From Vitellaria paradoxa (taxonomy: Eukaryota > Streptophyta > Magnoliopsida > Ericales > Sapotaceae), in assembly GCA_019916065.1 (NCBI GenBank), contig CM034240.1, positions 33,679,149 to 33,743,148 on the forward strand: a DNA stretch of 64,000 bases, written 5' to 3'. The notes beneath the pieces were generated by a model. It was given only the letters and a program-made list of their open reading frames with translations, was not told the DNA's origin and did not search any database. The position numbers and the translations under genes were made by a program. Below, one piece after another: positions 46,627 to 59,679 of the stretch. Position 1 is the stretch's first letter. Each line of letters opens with the position of its first letter.

Positions 46627-49306
46627 TCACAATTTGAAACCACCGTTTTCTATACTAATCTCAGTAATTGTTTTTTTTTTTTTTTTTTTTTTTTTTGGGT
46701 TGTTTATCTTTTAATTTGACAATGAGATTATTCACATGGATGAATTAATTCAAAATCTAAACTTAGATTGCGTTTATAGTGATAAAAAAAAAAAATTAAT
46801 GAGATAAAATGAGGATTGATGTCAGTTTGTAATTTGTATAATAAATTAAAAAATAAATAATTTTTATAACTTTTTAATATTTTTATTATTTTTTAAAATT
46901 TTCCGTCAACTCAAACAGCACCAACTTTGGGAATGTTAGGGTTAAATTTCCTAAATATAAGTTATTTGATGCTCTGGAGCACTTCCAAAGCTAGCGCTTA
47001 AATAAATATATATATTTTTATTGTTATTAGGATAAAAATATTAATTATAAAAATCTATAAGCATTTTAGTTTGACAATTTCAACTTCTTGTGATATTTTT
47101 GTCAATTAATGGCTTATACTATATTTTTTTGTTTCCAGAAAGTTTATGCTGGATGATTCAATCCCCCATTTTTTTTTCTTTTTTTGTTGTACGATTACAT
47201 TATTTGAATAATTTTTTCTTTTCTCTTTTTTTTTTTTTTTTAAATCGCAACTAAGAAATGAGAAAATTGATATCATTGTATATATATATATATATATTAG
47301 TGATTGAAAGGTACGATGCATTGATTTATTGTATTATATACTTATTTTAATTTTTAATTAAATTTTATATTAATAATTACTTAAAAAATATATTTTATTA
47401 AATTATATGTAAAAAATATAATTAAACTGTTCAATAAAGATTTAATTTATTAATAAATTACATGTATAATTAGTTTATTTTTACTAATAAAATATCATAT
47501 AATAAATAAATTATTATTAGTATCATTATTACTTAATTATATTGATCGAAAGTATGAATGACTTGAAATATTATATTAAATTAGATATGTAAAATAACAA
47601 AAATTTAATTTATTATATTATTTTTCTCTTTCCTTTTATTAATAAAATTTATTAATTTTAATTTTATTTGATCTTAATTATCAAAGTAGAATAAGATAAG
47701 ATGATGATAATATTTGAATTGAACTATAATTCTAAATTTATATAATAAATTAATTTAGTTATTATTAAAATAAAAAATAAAAAAATCGTAAAATTATTTA
47801 TAACCTAAAAGTGTATACTATCAAATAATAATTTATTTTTTATTTTATTTAATAAAATTATGTTTATATTATGATAAATTATAATTAGAATAAATGATAA
47901 ATTTGATAAAAATTTATAATAGATTTAAATATATTTGGTTTAAGAATATATATATATATATATAATGTAATAAATTTGTGAATATAAATTTATATTTTTC
48001 AATTTACAAAATTATATTTAACAAAATATATTTTTAAAATAATGCGTTTTATATATCTAAAATGTATAATTAAAATTTAAAATAATTCATAAAATTATAT
48101 TTAGTAAAATTATATTTTTAATAAAATCATAAAATTATCACTTAATATTCAATTTTATTTAAATTGAATTCTAATATTTAATGTTGACATAATAATTTAA
48201 AAATTAACATAATAATTAATGTAGACAATAAAATGGATGACGATAAAAATTTTAAATAAATAAAATTTTCAATTTACATGAAATACACTATACTTTTGTT
48301 AAATAAAATTAAATTAAATATAGTTTCTAATTAAATAAAATTTTATTAGATAGTTATATATTAAAATAAAATTTAAATAAAGTTTCAATATTTAGTACCC
48401 AAGAAAATTAAAAATTTAAAAACAATGGAAAAAATTAATAAAATCTAAATAGTTATACTAAAAATTATATTAAATAAAAATAGATCAAATTTTAAAAATC
48501 ATATTTTGTATATTTGAACAAATTAATTGAAAATAAGTAAAAAAAAAAAAAAACTAAAATTTTATTAATAATAAAAAATTTAATATAAATTTAATTAACA
48601 ATTACGTTAAAAAATAAAATAAAATCTAAAATAATTAGATCTCATACATTTGAATGGACGGATTAGGAAATAAACTCAAATAATGCATAGGCAAAAAGTA
48701 ATTTTAATGTAAAGAAATATCATATGATAAAACTAATATAATAATAAATCTAAGGAGAAAATGAAACAAATTGAAAAATAACCATAAAAGATATTTCTGT
48801 TTAAATTTAATACACAAAAAGTTAAATTTTAATAACAATAAAAATATAATAAAATCTAAAAAATTATATCAACATTCACATTAACAAAATGATATATAAA
48901 TTAAAAAAAATTATACTTTGTATTTTCGAATGAATAAATTGACAAATATAGTAAAGAATAAATTTTTTGTGTAATACACAAACATTAAAATTTTATCAAT
49001 AAAGAAAAATATAATAAAATTTAAAAATTAATGTTAACAATCACACTAAAAAATAGAATAAAATTTAAAAAACTCAAATCTTATATGTTATAAGAATCAT
49101 GTTAAAAGATTGAATTAAAAAAAAAAAAACAAATCTTATATATTTTAATGTACCAATTAACAGATAAGTCAAAAAATAAATACATAAATAAAAAGTAATT
49201 TTAATATAAAAGAATATCATCTAACACAAATAAATATAGCAAATTCATTCCTATTCTCATTATTAATGGCCCAAAAAGAAACTAACAAACAATCACTCTC
49301 AACCAC
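46627..49306. other. AT-rich intergenic region with repeat units
   Basis: After the CHLP 3' end (poly-T at 46671-46696) no gene is seen. 48480-49200 contains several imperfect units of about 200 bases whose reverse complement contains TAAGATCTAATTTTTT-like and GTTAACATTAAT-like blocks. The same units occur in direct orientation upstream of CHLP (44240-44600). Confidence 0.4.
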
Positions 49307-52204
49307 AAAAGCCATTATAATAAAATTTTAGCAAATTTTTTCTAAGTATGAATGGCATTTTATACTTTTTTTTAAGCTTACTATATATATATATATATAT
49401 ATTAGTATTTCATATGAATTTATATTCTATTTCAGATAGAAATATATCACCTAATCCAATAAATATCAAATCAACTAATTCAATAAATATTAAACATTTG
49501 ATAGTGGTTAATATTTCAAATAGAATTTTTATGCATTTTTGTTTATTTTAAGTTCTACTTATAGTTTTGGACTCAATATTTTTTTAATTTTTTATGTATT
49601 TTTATTTGTTTTAAATTCTATCTGTATTTATCTTATTATTACCACATTTCTTAATTTAATGGATATTTTTATTTTTTATAACTTTTTATTATTTTAAGTT
49701 CTGTATTTTTAAATCGAAAAGAGTAATATGTGTAATAAACAAAATTATTTCAAATAGCCACGTCTCTAATCTATGTCATCCATTGCTAATTTTATTTTTT
49801 TTAATTTCTAATATTAATTGATATTTTTTAATAAATAATATTACAATATATATATAATTTTAGTAAATAATATTATAATTTGATTTAAGATATATCATTT
49901 ATTTTTCCAACTAATAAAAATAATAAAGGACATATTATTTGTTAATAAATTAAAATCTTTACTTAATAGATTAATTTTTTTGCATTATTTTGTTGTTTAA
50001 TAATAATAATAATTATATTTTAAATAAAAATTATTAAAATATAAAAATAAGAATCATATGATAAATAGAAGTATAGTTTAAATTTAATTATTATTATTAT
50101 TATGTTTTAAATAAAAAATTATTAAAATATAAAAATAAAAAATAAGAAATTATATGAACATTCCAGTTTGAATAAAATTATGAATAAATGATAATTATCT
50201 ACAATATTAATTCCTTTTATATTATATAATTATAAATTAAGATAATTATAATTATAAATTTATGTGAATAAATTAAAATTTTTATTTAATAGGCTAATTA
50301 TTTTTTGATTTAATTTTTTAATAATAATATTTATTATTAAAACTTTTATTTAACATGGTAAGTATTTTTTGCATTATTTTATTTAATAACAATAATAATA
50401 TTCATTATGTTTTAAATAATAATTTATTAAATTATACAAAAATAAAAAATAAGAATATGTTTTAAATAAAAATAAAAATAAAAAATAAGAAGTTATATAA
50501 TAAAATAGATGTCTAGATTAAATAAAAATATCAAGTGATAACCATGAAATTTCAGTTTGAATAAAATTAAAAATTGTGAATTTGTAGTATTACGTAAGAT
50601 ACTAATTTTTTTATAAGATAATTAAGATAACTATATTAAGTACAACATGTTATAACCATACACGTGTTACAACTGTAACGCAAATTATATCTTACGTGAC
50701 ATAAAATAGTTATAAGAAGCCGTTACATGTCACAACCGTAGTACAATTTATGTCCTACATAGCGCAGTAACATTGCTAGACTCTACTTTATATACCATAT
50801 GTGGCGCAGCAGCATTACCACGTAGAACCTAACTTATATTATGGTTGCAATGGGTTGTCACATGTGACATCTAATTATTGTTATCTTAATTACCTTATAA
50901 AGAAATTAGTATTTTATATAATTATTACTTATTCACAACTTTTAATTTTATTCAAATTAGAATGTTCATAAATATTACTTAATATTTTTATTTAATCTAC
51001 ATTTGTATTTGCCATATAACTTCTTATTTTTCATTTTTATTTAAACATATTTTTATTTTTTATTTTTTTATATGTTAATAAATTATTCTTTAAAACATAA
51101 TAAATATTATTGTTATTAAAGAAAATAATGCACGAAATATTTACCTGTTAAACAAACGTTTTAATAGTAAATATTATTATTATTAAAATAAATAACGCAA
51201 AAAGAATAGCTTGTCAAACAAATATTTTAATTTATTAACATAAATTTATAATTATAATTATTTTAATTTATAATTATACAATCTAAAAGGAATTAGCATT
51301 GTGTATAATTATCACTTATTCATAATTTTAATCAAACTAGAATGTTCATAGATATTACTTGATATTTTTTTTAATTTACAGTTCGATTTATCATATAAAT
51401 TTTTATTGAAAACATAATTATTATTATTATTATTATTAAACAAAATATACACTTCCATTTATCATAAAACTTTTTATTTTTTATTTTTTATATTTTAATA
51501 AATTTTCATTTAAAACGTAATTATTATTTTTATTAAACAACAAAATAATGCAAAAAATTAATATATTAAATAAAGATTTTGATTTATTAACAAATGACAT
51601 GTCCTTTATTATTTTTATTATTAGATAAAATAAATGATTATCCTAAATCAAATTGTAAAACTATTTATTAAAATTATATATATTATAATATTATTTATTA
51701 AAAAATCAAATAATATTAGAAATTTAAAAAATAAAATTGGCAATGAATGACGTAGACAAGAGACAGGGTTATTGAAAATGATCTTGTTTATTGCACATAT
51801 TGCTCTTTTCGATTTAAAAATACAAAACTTAAAATAATAAAAGTTATAAAAAATAAAAAAATATCTATTAAATTATTTGATGTGGCAGTAATAAAACAAT
51901 TATAGATAGAATTTAAAAGAAATAAAATACATAAAAAATTAAAAAAATATTACGTCCAAAACTATGAATAGAACTTAAAATAAACAAAAATACATAAAAA
52001 TTTTATCCGAAATAACCACTATCAAATGTTTGATATTTATTGAATTCAGTAATTTGATATTTATTGGATTAGATAATTTATTTCTATCTGAAATAAAATA
52101 CAAATTCATATGAAATTCTAATACACATAGTAAGTTAAAAAAAAGTATAAAATCCCATTCACACCTAGAAAATTTTGTTAGAATTTTATTATAATGGCTT
52201 TTAC
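49307..52204. mobile_element. 2.9-kb foldback-like element with 1.35-kb inverted arms
   Basis: The left arm (about 49307-50660) and right arm (about 50880-52204) are reverse complements along their length. For example AAAAGCCATTATAATAAAAT starts the left arm, and its inverse ends the right arm. GAAAAGAGTAATATGTG (49718) has its inverse at about 51798, and ATAATTAAGATAAC (50620) its inverse near 50890. A unique centre of about 220 bases holds several ACGTG/CACGT-like motifs. No transposase is seen. It could be a MULE with long terminal inverted repeats, or a foldback element. I found no convincing target duplication, so the outer limits are approximate. Confidence 0.7.
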
Positions 52205-53758
52205 TTATTATTAACATAGTGATGTGTGCATATATGAGACTGAAATGGAGAACCTCATGTTAAAGTCCTCATGCTTTATTTTTTTTCTCCTTTTATGTTG
52301 TTTTTTCTTTTAAGTTCTAGAGCATAGTATGTATAGGATGGTGAAAGGAAATGTTCTTAAATGGCTATATTTTAGAGTATAAGGATTTGGATGGAACAAT
52401 TGATTCTGTTGCAGGGTTTGCTACCACTTTGCTTCTCAAATTCATTGTCCAAATTAATCAACTGAGGTAGGGGCTTGGTATGCTAGTTTTGTATATCATA
52501 TTAAGCATATTCTAGTTGGTAATTCCTCTTTTTATTAAAGTTAATTGTTGAAATTGAAATTTGTTGTGCATGTGAGTTTAGGGAAGAAAATGAAGTTAAA
52601 ATATTAACCCGATGCATTATGGTTTAAATTGATAACATAGATATCTAATTAGACTAGTTTGGAATTGATCTGAAATGGTTTGAGTAAAAGATTTCAAACA
52701 CAAAAGTTCTAATTTGAATTTTAAATGAAAATCAGAATAAAAGTCTAATTTCAAACTAGTGGGCAACAACCGTGCACATGGTCGTGTGGACAATCCATTG
52801 TCTGAATAGCCTTCCAAACCTTATTATGGTTCTCCTGTGTGGACACCTATTTGAACGCCTTCTTGGCTAGTCCATGTGAACGCTCATGTGCACGGCAGAA
52901 CTATTCTTACTTATACCTAGGTATTTTATTCAAGTGAAGAAAAAAATTCTCGGTTTAAGACTAACGTTTAGGAAAAATAAATTGGAAAGATACTTTCGTA
53001 AATACTAATTTGTTCAAAGCACAATTTTGTAATCACATTTAAGATTAGAAAACTAGAAGAATAATGTTGCTTTTAACTTTGGTCTAAATTCTATTTTTGT
53101 AACTACAAGTTATTTTGAAAGTTATAATCATGTAAGATCATGAGTGATTTCAAGGAAATATAATCAATTTCACAAATTTTCTAAAATCTTAAAAGTAGAG
53201 AAAATAAAATTTATAAAGCAAACCCTACACACAAGTGTTACCTTGCATGCATGAGGATAGAGACATCCAATTAATTAAACAATAATCCCACCCATCATTG
53301 ATGGGTTGAATAAAGATTAACAACCTAGCCTAGCATATTATTGAAAATAAAACAGTAAATTAAGAGAAGGTAAATAAAACAAACTCCATTGATTTGAATG
53401 AACTTCAACAATTTTCTATCTTCAATATTCAATCCAAACCCTAATTTATACTCTCAATGACAACTAATCTCAGAATTCAAAAAAAAAAACTCTAAGAAAA
53501 ACTCTAAAAACCTATTGCTACGAACTGTAAAACCTGTTACCATGCATGAAAAGAATATTGCATTTTATATTATATCATACAATTAAAAAAACCTAAATAG
53601 AGCTAATTAGGTTGTAGCATCTAGATAGCTTGATCCCCATTCGGACGACAGAGAGCAATTTATTATTTTTCGCAAAATTTGAAGTAGCCTTGGTCCCTTG
53701 TTGCTGTTTAGACGAGAGATGAGGTGTTCAAATGACAAAGGCATTGTTTTTGCTTTAC

Positions 53759-53805
<47 letters not shown>

Positions 53806-54707
53806 TTGTTTTTCTTTGCTTTCTTCCCTTAACTATTTTTAGCTCTTTATTCCTCTAAATACCTATAAAACATGCAAAATTAAGAAAACTGAGGTAAATA
53901 ACAAAATTTATACTAAAAATGAAAAATACGTATACAAATTACCTAATCTAACAATGAAAGACAAGGTTTCTGATTACCCTTTTCAAGCGTAATCATCATG
54001 AATTAGAAGTTTTAAATTAACATGAAGTAATATTTTATCGTTCCTTGTCATGGTTATGATATGCCATTTTTGTTTTTTCCACGAGTTGAATCTAGCATGT
54101 ATAGTGCATTCACTTATTCATTTTGTTATATGTTTTGCATTCTCTACATGAACCATGATTGCTCTTTAAGATCTTTCAAGTAGATTTTCTTGGAAAGGGT
54201 ACCAATGGACTAGAGTGAAGGTACCCTAATGACATATCTGTTATCAAAATAACTATTGTGCTTAATTGGAAAAAAAACAAATGGAGTATTGTTCAAAAAA
54301 AAAAAAAAAAGAAAGAAAAAAAGAAAAAAATAAGGAGCAATTAGTTGAAAAGTGCAAAAATATTTAAATCTCAATTGCTAATCAATTGTCCATGGAGAGC
54401 AAATTTCGTGTGCAATGAAGTTGATTGATGTGCATTCACTATTTGTTGGAGGATATTCAAATCACACACACCATTGGTATTTTCACTAGTATGACTTGAA
54501 ACGACTCATGACATGAAAAAGTGTTAAGATATGAAATACTTGCCATTGCACAGTCATTAATGCCATTTAACTTCAAATTTTTTATTCTTATGACATAGCT
54601 TTGATTATAGAGCTTGGAATGCTTTATTATAAGTATTTGATTCTTTAAACCCATCTCTGTTGAGTTTTTTTTTTCTTTCTTTCTTTTGTGTGCTATCAAT
54701 TTCATAA
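52205..54707. other. Intergenic, no gene seen
   Basis: Scattered small frames. 52740-52920 contains repeated GTGCACATGGTCGTGTGG-like words reminiscent of old gypsy sequence, but nothing can be named. A-rich tract at 54295-54330. Confidence 0.35.
53760..53804 (+). repeat. (ATT)n microsatellite
   Basis: About 15 uninterrupted ATT units. Confidence 0.95.
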
Positions 54708-56060
54708 CAAAAAGGGGGAGTATTAGAAATTATGTAACTTATAATATTTTGTCCTTGGCTTAGGTTACAAACTTGGAAATTGACCTTGGAAGCTTGGAAT
54801 ATATTTGGATGCATATATATGAATTTACTGTATTGTTAATGTTTCATTATTGTGATCGCCATGAGATTTAATGGAGTTGTTCAAGTGTTGCAGTTTCCAA
54901 ATTAAAGTTTAATTTTAATTTTGTTTTGTAATTGACAAGCGAGAGATTGTAAAGTTCAAAAGTGACGAATCCAAATTAGGATTAAATTTGTAACAGAATT
55001 TATTTCTTAATACAAGAAAAAAATTTCAAAGTTTGCAATGTTTCCAAATTGACAAGTTGCCAAATTGATTCAAGAAGGAAATATAAAAAGTTTACAAGTC
55101 TAAGGATTTCTCCTGAACTCAAAGATAAAATCTACTGAAATCTGTAAACACATCACAGGTAGGGATATCAAATATACTCGTATCCGGTGGGTACCCGTTT
55201 CATCTATCCTGTTTAGGAAGGGCATGTGGATGTTAATAGCGGGGATGAGGACGGGCATGGGAATGTTAATAGCGGGGACGGGGACGGGCATGGTGATTTG
55301 AGATGCTACCCGAACGGGTACGGGGATGGGGACGGGTACGATAGTTCCCACCCTGCTCCTTACCCGTTTAAATATTTATTAATTAATTTATATATTAAAA
55401 TTTAATTTTTATTTAATATATATATATATATAATATTTTTGTTTAATATATATAATATTTACAATAATTTTTAATATTTATTTTATACATATAATATATA
55501 ATTTGTAATAGTTAGTATACTATACGGGTAAACGGGGATGGGGATGGGTAATTCATTACCTAGTAAGGACGGATATGGAAAATATTTTTTCTCCGAAACG
55601 GGGACGGGGACAGGGACGAATAAGGGTATTACTAACGGGGACGGGGACATGAAAGGTCATATCCACCTCGTTGACATCCCTGATCACAGGGAGCCCTAAG
55701 GCTTCGAACATCAAACCTCCTTTCCAAAACAGCTCGCAAGTAGGGCATAGGGAACCAAAGAGTTTGACCTACCAAAATTTTAAACCTAATTTCCTACTTT
55801 GTTTAAGTTTGCAAAGTCTATATATGTGTGTACCTATACTCAATGTAAAAATACACTAATAGAGAGAGCGTATTATAGAGTTTAAGGAGAGAGTTTTTCA
55901 TTGTAAGGGCTTAGAATCTTTCTCCTTTATTTTACATACTTTGAGTTTGTAAGTCTTGGAGGATTTCAAGACAACTTTTTGAATCACTTGGCTTAGGTAC
56001 ATTGAAGATTCGAGTAAGAGTTTGAGCGAATTCATGCGATAAGTATTTTAAATTTCACGA
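54708..56060 (+). repeat. LTR retrotransposon remnant: polypurine tract and LTR
   Basis: ACAAAAAGGGGGAG (54707-54720) is followed by TATTAGAAATTATG. This is the layout of a polypurine tract and 3' LTR start in many plant copia elements, with the first LTR base pair changed. Downstream a TATA-like TCTATATATGTG (about 55817) and the AG-rich tract near 55860 fit the promoter part of an LTR. The hAT-type element at 55160-55682 sits inside. The right end is not defined; the figure 56060 is an estimate. Confidence 0.4.
55160..55682. mobile_element. Non-autonomous hAT-type element, 523 bp
   Basis: Inverted ends TAGGGATATC and GACATCCCTG. A perfect 8-bp duplication ATCACAGG lies at 55152-55159 and 55683-55690. 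The interior has arrays of GGGGACGGG and its inverse, and no transposase frame. It belongs to a different subfamily from 31173-31884 but has the same architecture. Confidence 0.9.
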
Positions 56061-56712
56061 TATTTTAAGGGTGAAAATTATGTACAAATTAAAACTATCA
56101 ACTTAAATTCTGCTCAATTATGATTTTTAGGAGGTTAAACCTTTCAATTTAAAATATCATAATTTGTATTTTTTATGGCGCTTATCAAAAATTAATTGTA
56201 AAGAGAGATCAAAATATATGTAGAACTGTTTAAATCTAAAGTTTTGAAAAGAAAAAATTAAAACTCATGAATTATCATAATTTATTTATTTAAATTTTTT
56301 ATTTTAAATTTTAAATAAATAAAAAATTTAATACTAATTTTGTTTAAAGTGTTCCTGTGTTATAGGCATAGGTTGTTGTTAGTGTGTAATAAAGGATAAA
56401 AAAATAAAGAAGAAAAGAGTTTTTTTTTTTTTTTTTGTTTGGGAGGGGGGGGGGTGGCCTTTCGTGGGCGTGGGGATAGACCCCTAGCGGGCGGTGGTGG
56501 TTGGTGAAAGTACCGAGAGCGTTAGGCGAGTGAGTCTGCGGTGCCTGGATTAACACGTCAGCACAGCACGGGCGAGGGTCAAAAAGTCCAAACCTTTTTT
56601 TTTGTCAAAATCGAATCAAGGCCGTTAAACAAAGTGTGAAAAATCAGCGGCTGAGATCTTTTGAAGCAGCGAATCAGAACCGTCCGACTGGGATATTCTA
56701 CCAAACAGACAC

Positions 56713-56719
56713 GCATATA
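56713..56719 (+). promoter_or_regulatory. Probable TATA box of malate dehydrogenase gene
   Basis: CATATAT in a region that turns GC-richer than its surroundings, about 190 bases before the end of the proposed 5' UTR exon. A CACGTCA bZIP-type motif lies at 56554-56560. Confidence 0.4.
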
Positions 56720-56749
56720 TTTCATCGACGGCGGAAATATCCTAAGCAA

Positions 56750-56902
56750 GAGTCAGAGAGAAGGGGAGCTTTCGTCTTTTTAACCCTAAGCCTCACACTT
56801 TTCACCTGAAAACTCCTAACCATTTCTTTACCTTTCCTTTCCTCCAGTCGCTTTGATTTCATTCGTTGTTAGCTCTAACTGAGACTACCAAGTCTGTGAA
56901 AG
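56750..56902 (+). other. 5' UTR exon of malate dehydrogenase gene (start approximate)
   Basis: CT-rich leader-like sequence ending ...GTGAAAG at a good splice donor (AG/GTAATT). The exon start is estimated from the TATA-like motif. It contains no start codon that leads into the protein frame. Confidence 0.5.
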
Positions 56903-58438
56903 GTAATTGTGATTTTCTTTTCCCTTCGTTTTCCGACTAATCTTGCTAGATTTGTGGCTTCTAATTCTTGAAATTTGTTTGAGAAAAATGCGTTCTGTGG
57001 ATTTGTAGATTCATATTTATTATTATCATTTTTTTTAATACGTGTTCCATCAAATATATATACTCAGTCCATGTATATGTCAAATCTAATCGAATCAATT
57101 CTATTTTTATGTAATCGGTTGCCTACTCTGTAATGTGATATTTCCAGCCATTCTCTGTAACATTATTCCCCTGAATTCTGCATTAGATTTTCGGATTTTC
57201 TGCTAGTTGTTGTGAAACTGTGGAACCCTTGATATGGCTGTAACATTTACATATTCAATAGTATATGTTTGCAAATGGATGATGTTTTTAGATTTGGGTT
57301 CCGATTTACTCCACCCCCGGCCTTCAATTGGAACATTTGCATTTATAAAATGTTTAAGCTAGCCATTCCGATAATGAAACAACTTTTTTCTTACTTAATT
57401 TTACCCAGTTTAAATACATGAGGGAATTGTCTTGTGCATAGAAGCACGGGTCACGATGAGGGGCAGCGTACATCTCTTTGATTTTTTGGTTTACTCATTG
57501 GCTACACGATTAGTTGAAAATTACAATAAATTAATGAAGGTTCTGGGTTACCCCAAAAAAAGAAAAAAAAAAAAAAAAAAAAAGAGGCACGGATCATTTA
57601 TCAGATCTAACCATGACCAGTAAATGAGCTTGAAAAAGTTCCCTTCTGTTATATGTTGAATGAGGAGCACAGTTTCTAGGAGCCTTCGTGGAAGTTTATT
57701 CCCTCTTTCACACAGATTTGGATGTTTCGAGGCCAACGTGTGTAAAAATTTTCCTATCCACCAAGGCATTAAAAAAAAAAAAAATGAGGAACTGATAAGT
57801 TCTTTGATAGAATAGTGCTGATTCTTGATTTAATTCTCTAGCTGCATCTTGTACTTGATTTCCCTGCTCTTTTTTTTTTCAAGCTGCAACACATGTTTAT
57901 TCTTGTGCTTCATTTTGTCTCTTCCCCCTTTTCAATTTGTAAGACTTTGACAAATTGTCACAATAAGTTTTTCTTAGTTCTTTTCTATTGTAACCAATCC
58001 TAGTATTATTGAGTCCTAGCTCTAACTTTCTCATGTGGCTTAAATTGTAGAGATCTATTTATTCTATTTATTACTTTTTATTATATACGAATCCAGTAGA
58101 TATTATGATCCCCTGGACCTTCATATGGGAGTTTGAAATCTATGGCCTCCAGGACATGTATAGTTCAAATTGTTGCGGACCAGGTTGCTATCCTTCTTTT
58201 GAAATTCATACTCAGTCGTATGAATTTTCTGGTTGTGCAGATTATGCAAAGTAAAAATTGCGCTTTTATTATGTTCTTTAATTAAGACAGACTCTGGAAA
58301 TGTAGGGCATATGTTACATGTTTGCATTTTATTTGGCTTTTGGTACAGTAGCAACTGCTCTGAAACTTATATTGATTTTCACCAGTTTTTAGCTTATTAA
58401 CTGACAAATGATAAGGACTTGATATACTTGTTTGACAG
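56903..58438 (+). other. Intron in 5' UTR of malate dehydrogenase gene
   Basis: A 1536-base candidate intron with GTAATTG at the donor and a T-rich run ending TTTGACAG at the acceptor, eight bases before the start codon. Plant leader introns often raise expression. A pyrimidine-rich interior with poly-A tracts (57555-57585 and 57770-57784) and no coding sequence supports it. Splicing is inferred, not shown. Confidence 0.6.
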
Positions 58439-58446
58439 AGTGCAAG

Positions 58447-59679
58447 ATGGCTGCAACTTCTGCCTTTTCAATTGGATCAACTGTGTCCTTTGGCTCCAAA
58501 GCAAACCCAGTTGCCCAATCGAAGGCCTTTGGTGTGAGATTCAACTCCAAGAACTGTCTTAAGAGTTTCAGTGGCCTAAAGGCGGCAACATCTGTAAGCT
58601 GTGAAGCAGAGTCATCCTTCTTGGGCAAGGAAAGCAGCGCTGCTCTTCTCGAGTCTTTCGTTCCAAAAGTGCAGAAACAAAACCAGAGGTCTTGGAGTTA
58701 TCCTCAGCCCCAGGCATCTTATAAAGTCGCAATTCTTGGAGCTGCTGGAGGAATTGGACAGCCACTAGCGCTTTTGATTAAGATGTCTCCATTAGTGTCC
58801 ACCCTGCACCTTTATGATATAGCAAATGTCAAGGGAGTAGCTGCTGATCTCAGTCACTGCAATACTCCTTCTCAGGTTCTGGACTTTACAGGTGCTCTTG
58901 AATTGGCCAATTCACTCAAAGGAGTTGATGTGGTTGTTATCCCAGCTGGAGTTCCGAGGAAGCCAGGAATGACCCGTGATGACCTCTTCAACATCAATGC
59001 CAACATTGTAAAGACTTTGGTTGAGGCCGCAGCTGATAACTGCCCTGATGCCTTCATTCACATCATCAGCAATCCAGTTAACTCCACAGTGCCCATTGCG
59101 GCAGAAGTTCTGAAGCAGAAGGGTGTGTACGATCCAAAGAAGCTCTTTGGTGTTACCACTCTTGATGTTGTCAGGGCAAACACATTTGTTGCTCAGAAGA
59201 AGAACCTGAAGCTTATTGACGTCGATGTCCCAGTCGTGGGAGGACACGCCGGCATAACTATTCTACCCTTGCTCTCGAAAACAAAACCCTCTGTTAGTTT
59301 CACTGACGAAGAAATACAAGAGCTAACCGTGAGGATCCAAAATGCTGGGACAGAGGTGGTAGAGGCAAAGGCTGGTGCAGGGTCAGCTACCTTGTCCATG
59401 GCATATGCGGCAGCAAGATTTGTGGAGTCATCCCTTCGGGCTCTCGATGGAGATAGCGACGTCTACGAGTGCTGTTACATCCAGTCTGAGCTTACCGAGC
59501 TTCCATTCTTTGCATCGAGGGTTAAGCTCGGAAGGAAAGGGGTTGAGGCAGTGATTTCTTCCGACCTTCAAGGATTGACAGAGTACGAGCAAAAGGCTCT
59601 GGAAGCCCTCAAGCCGGAACTGAAGGCCAGCATCGACAAGGGCATTGCATTTGCACAGAAGCACGCAGTGGCTGCATAA
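58447..59679 (+). CDS. NAD-dependent malate dehydrogenase, chloroplast
   Basis: It interconverts malate and oxaloacetate with NAD(H) in the plastid stroma, balancing redox in the dark and in non-green plastids. In Arabidopsis the plastid NAD-MDH is also needed for embryo and chloroplast development as part of an FtsH-related complex. The protein has 410 residues. I start at MAATSAF (58447), because the in-frame ATG 15 bases upstream would lie across the proposed splice acceptor. Residues 1 to about 85 form a Ser/Lys-rich transit peptide. The NAD-binding [11 protein letters not shown] is at 98-108. The mobile loop [11 protein letters not shown] (170-180) holds substrate-binding arginines. ISNPVNS is at 207-213, D240 in TTLDVVRA, and the catalytic H267 in GGHAG. 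There is a single coding exon. The sequence is close to the Arabidopsis plastid enzyme, not to the NADP, peroxisomal or mitochondrial forms, judged from transit peptide and body. Confidence 0.96.
   Translation: MAATSAFSIGSTVSFGSKANPVAQSKAFGVRFNSKNCLKSFSGLKAATSVSCEAESSFLGKESSAALLESFVPKVQKQNQRSWSYPQPQASYKVAILGAAGGIGQPLALLIKMSPLVSTLHLYDIANVKGVAADLSHCNTPSQVLDFTGALELANSLKGVDVVVIPAGVPRKPGMTRDDLFNINANIVKTLVEAAADNCPDAFIHIISNPVNSTVPIAAEVLKQKGVYDPKKLFGVTTLDVVRANTFVAQKKNLKLIDVDVPVVGGHAGITILPLLSKTKPSVSFTDEEIQELTVRIQNAGTEVVEAKAGAGSATLSMAYAAARFVESSLRALDGDSDVYECCYIQSELTELPFFASRVKLGRKGVEAVISSDLQGLTEYEQKALEALKPELKASIDKGIAFAQKHAVAA

Noticed and set aside
49348..52217. The similar frames at 49348-49551 and 51975-52217 as a gene pair
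   Set aside because: They are the same non-coding sequence in the two arms of the foldback-like element.
55100..55351. 83-residue frame with repeated PVPVP-like residues
   Set aside because: A translation of the GGGGACGGG repeats of the second hAT-type element.
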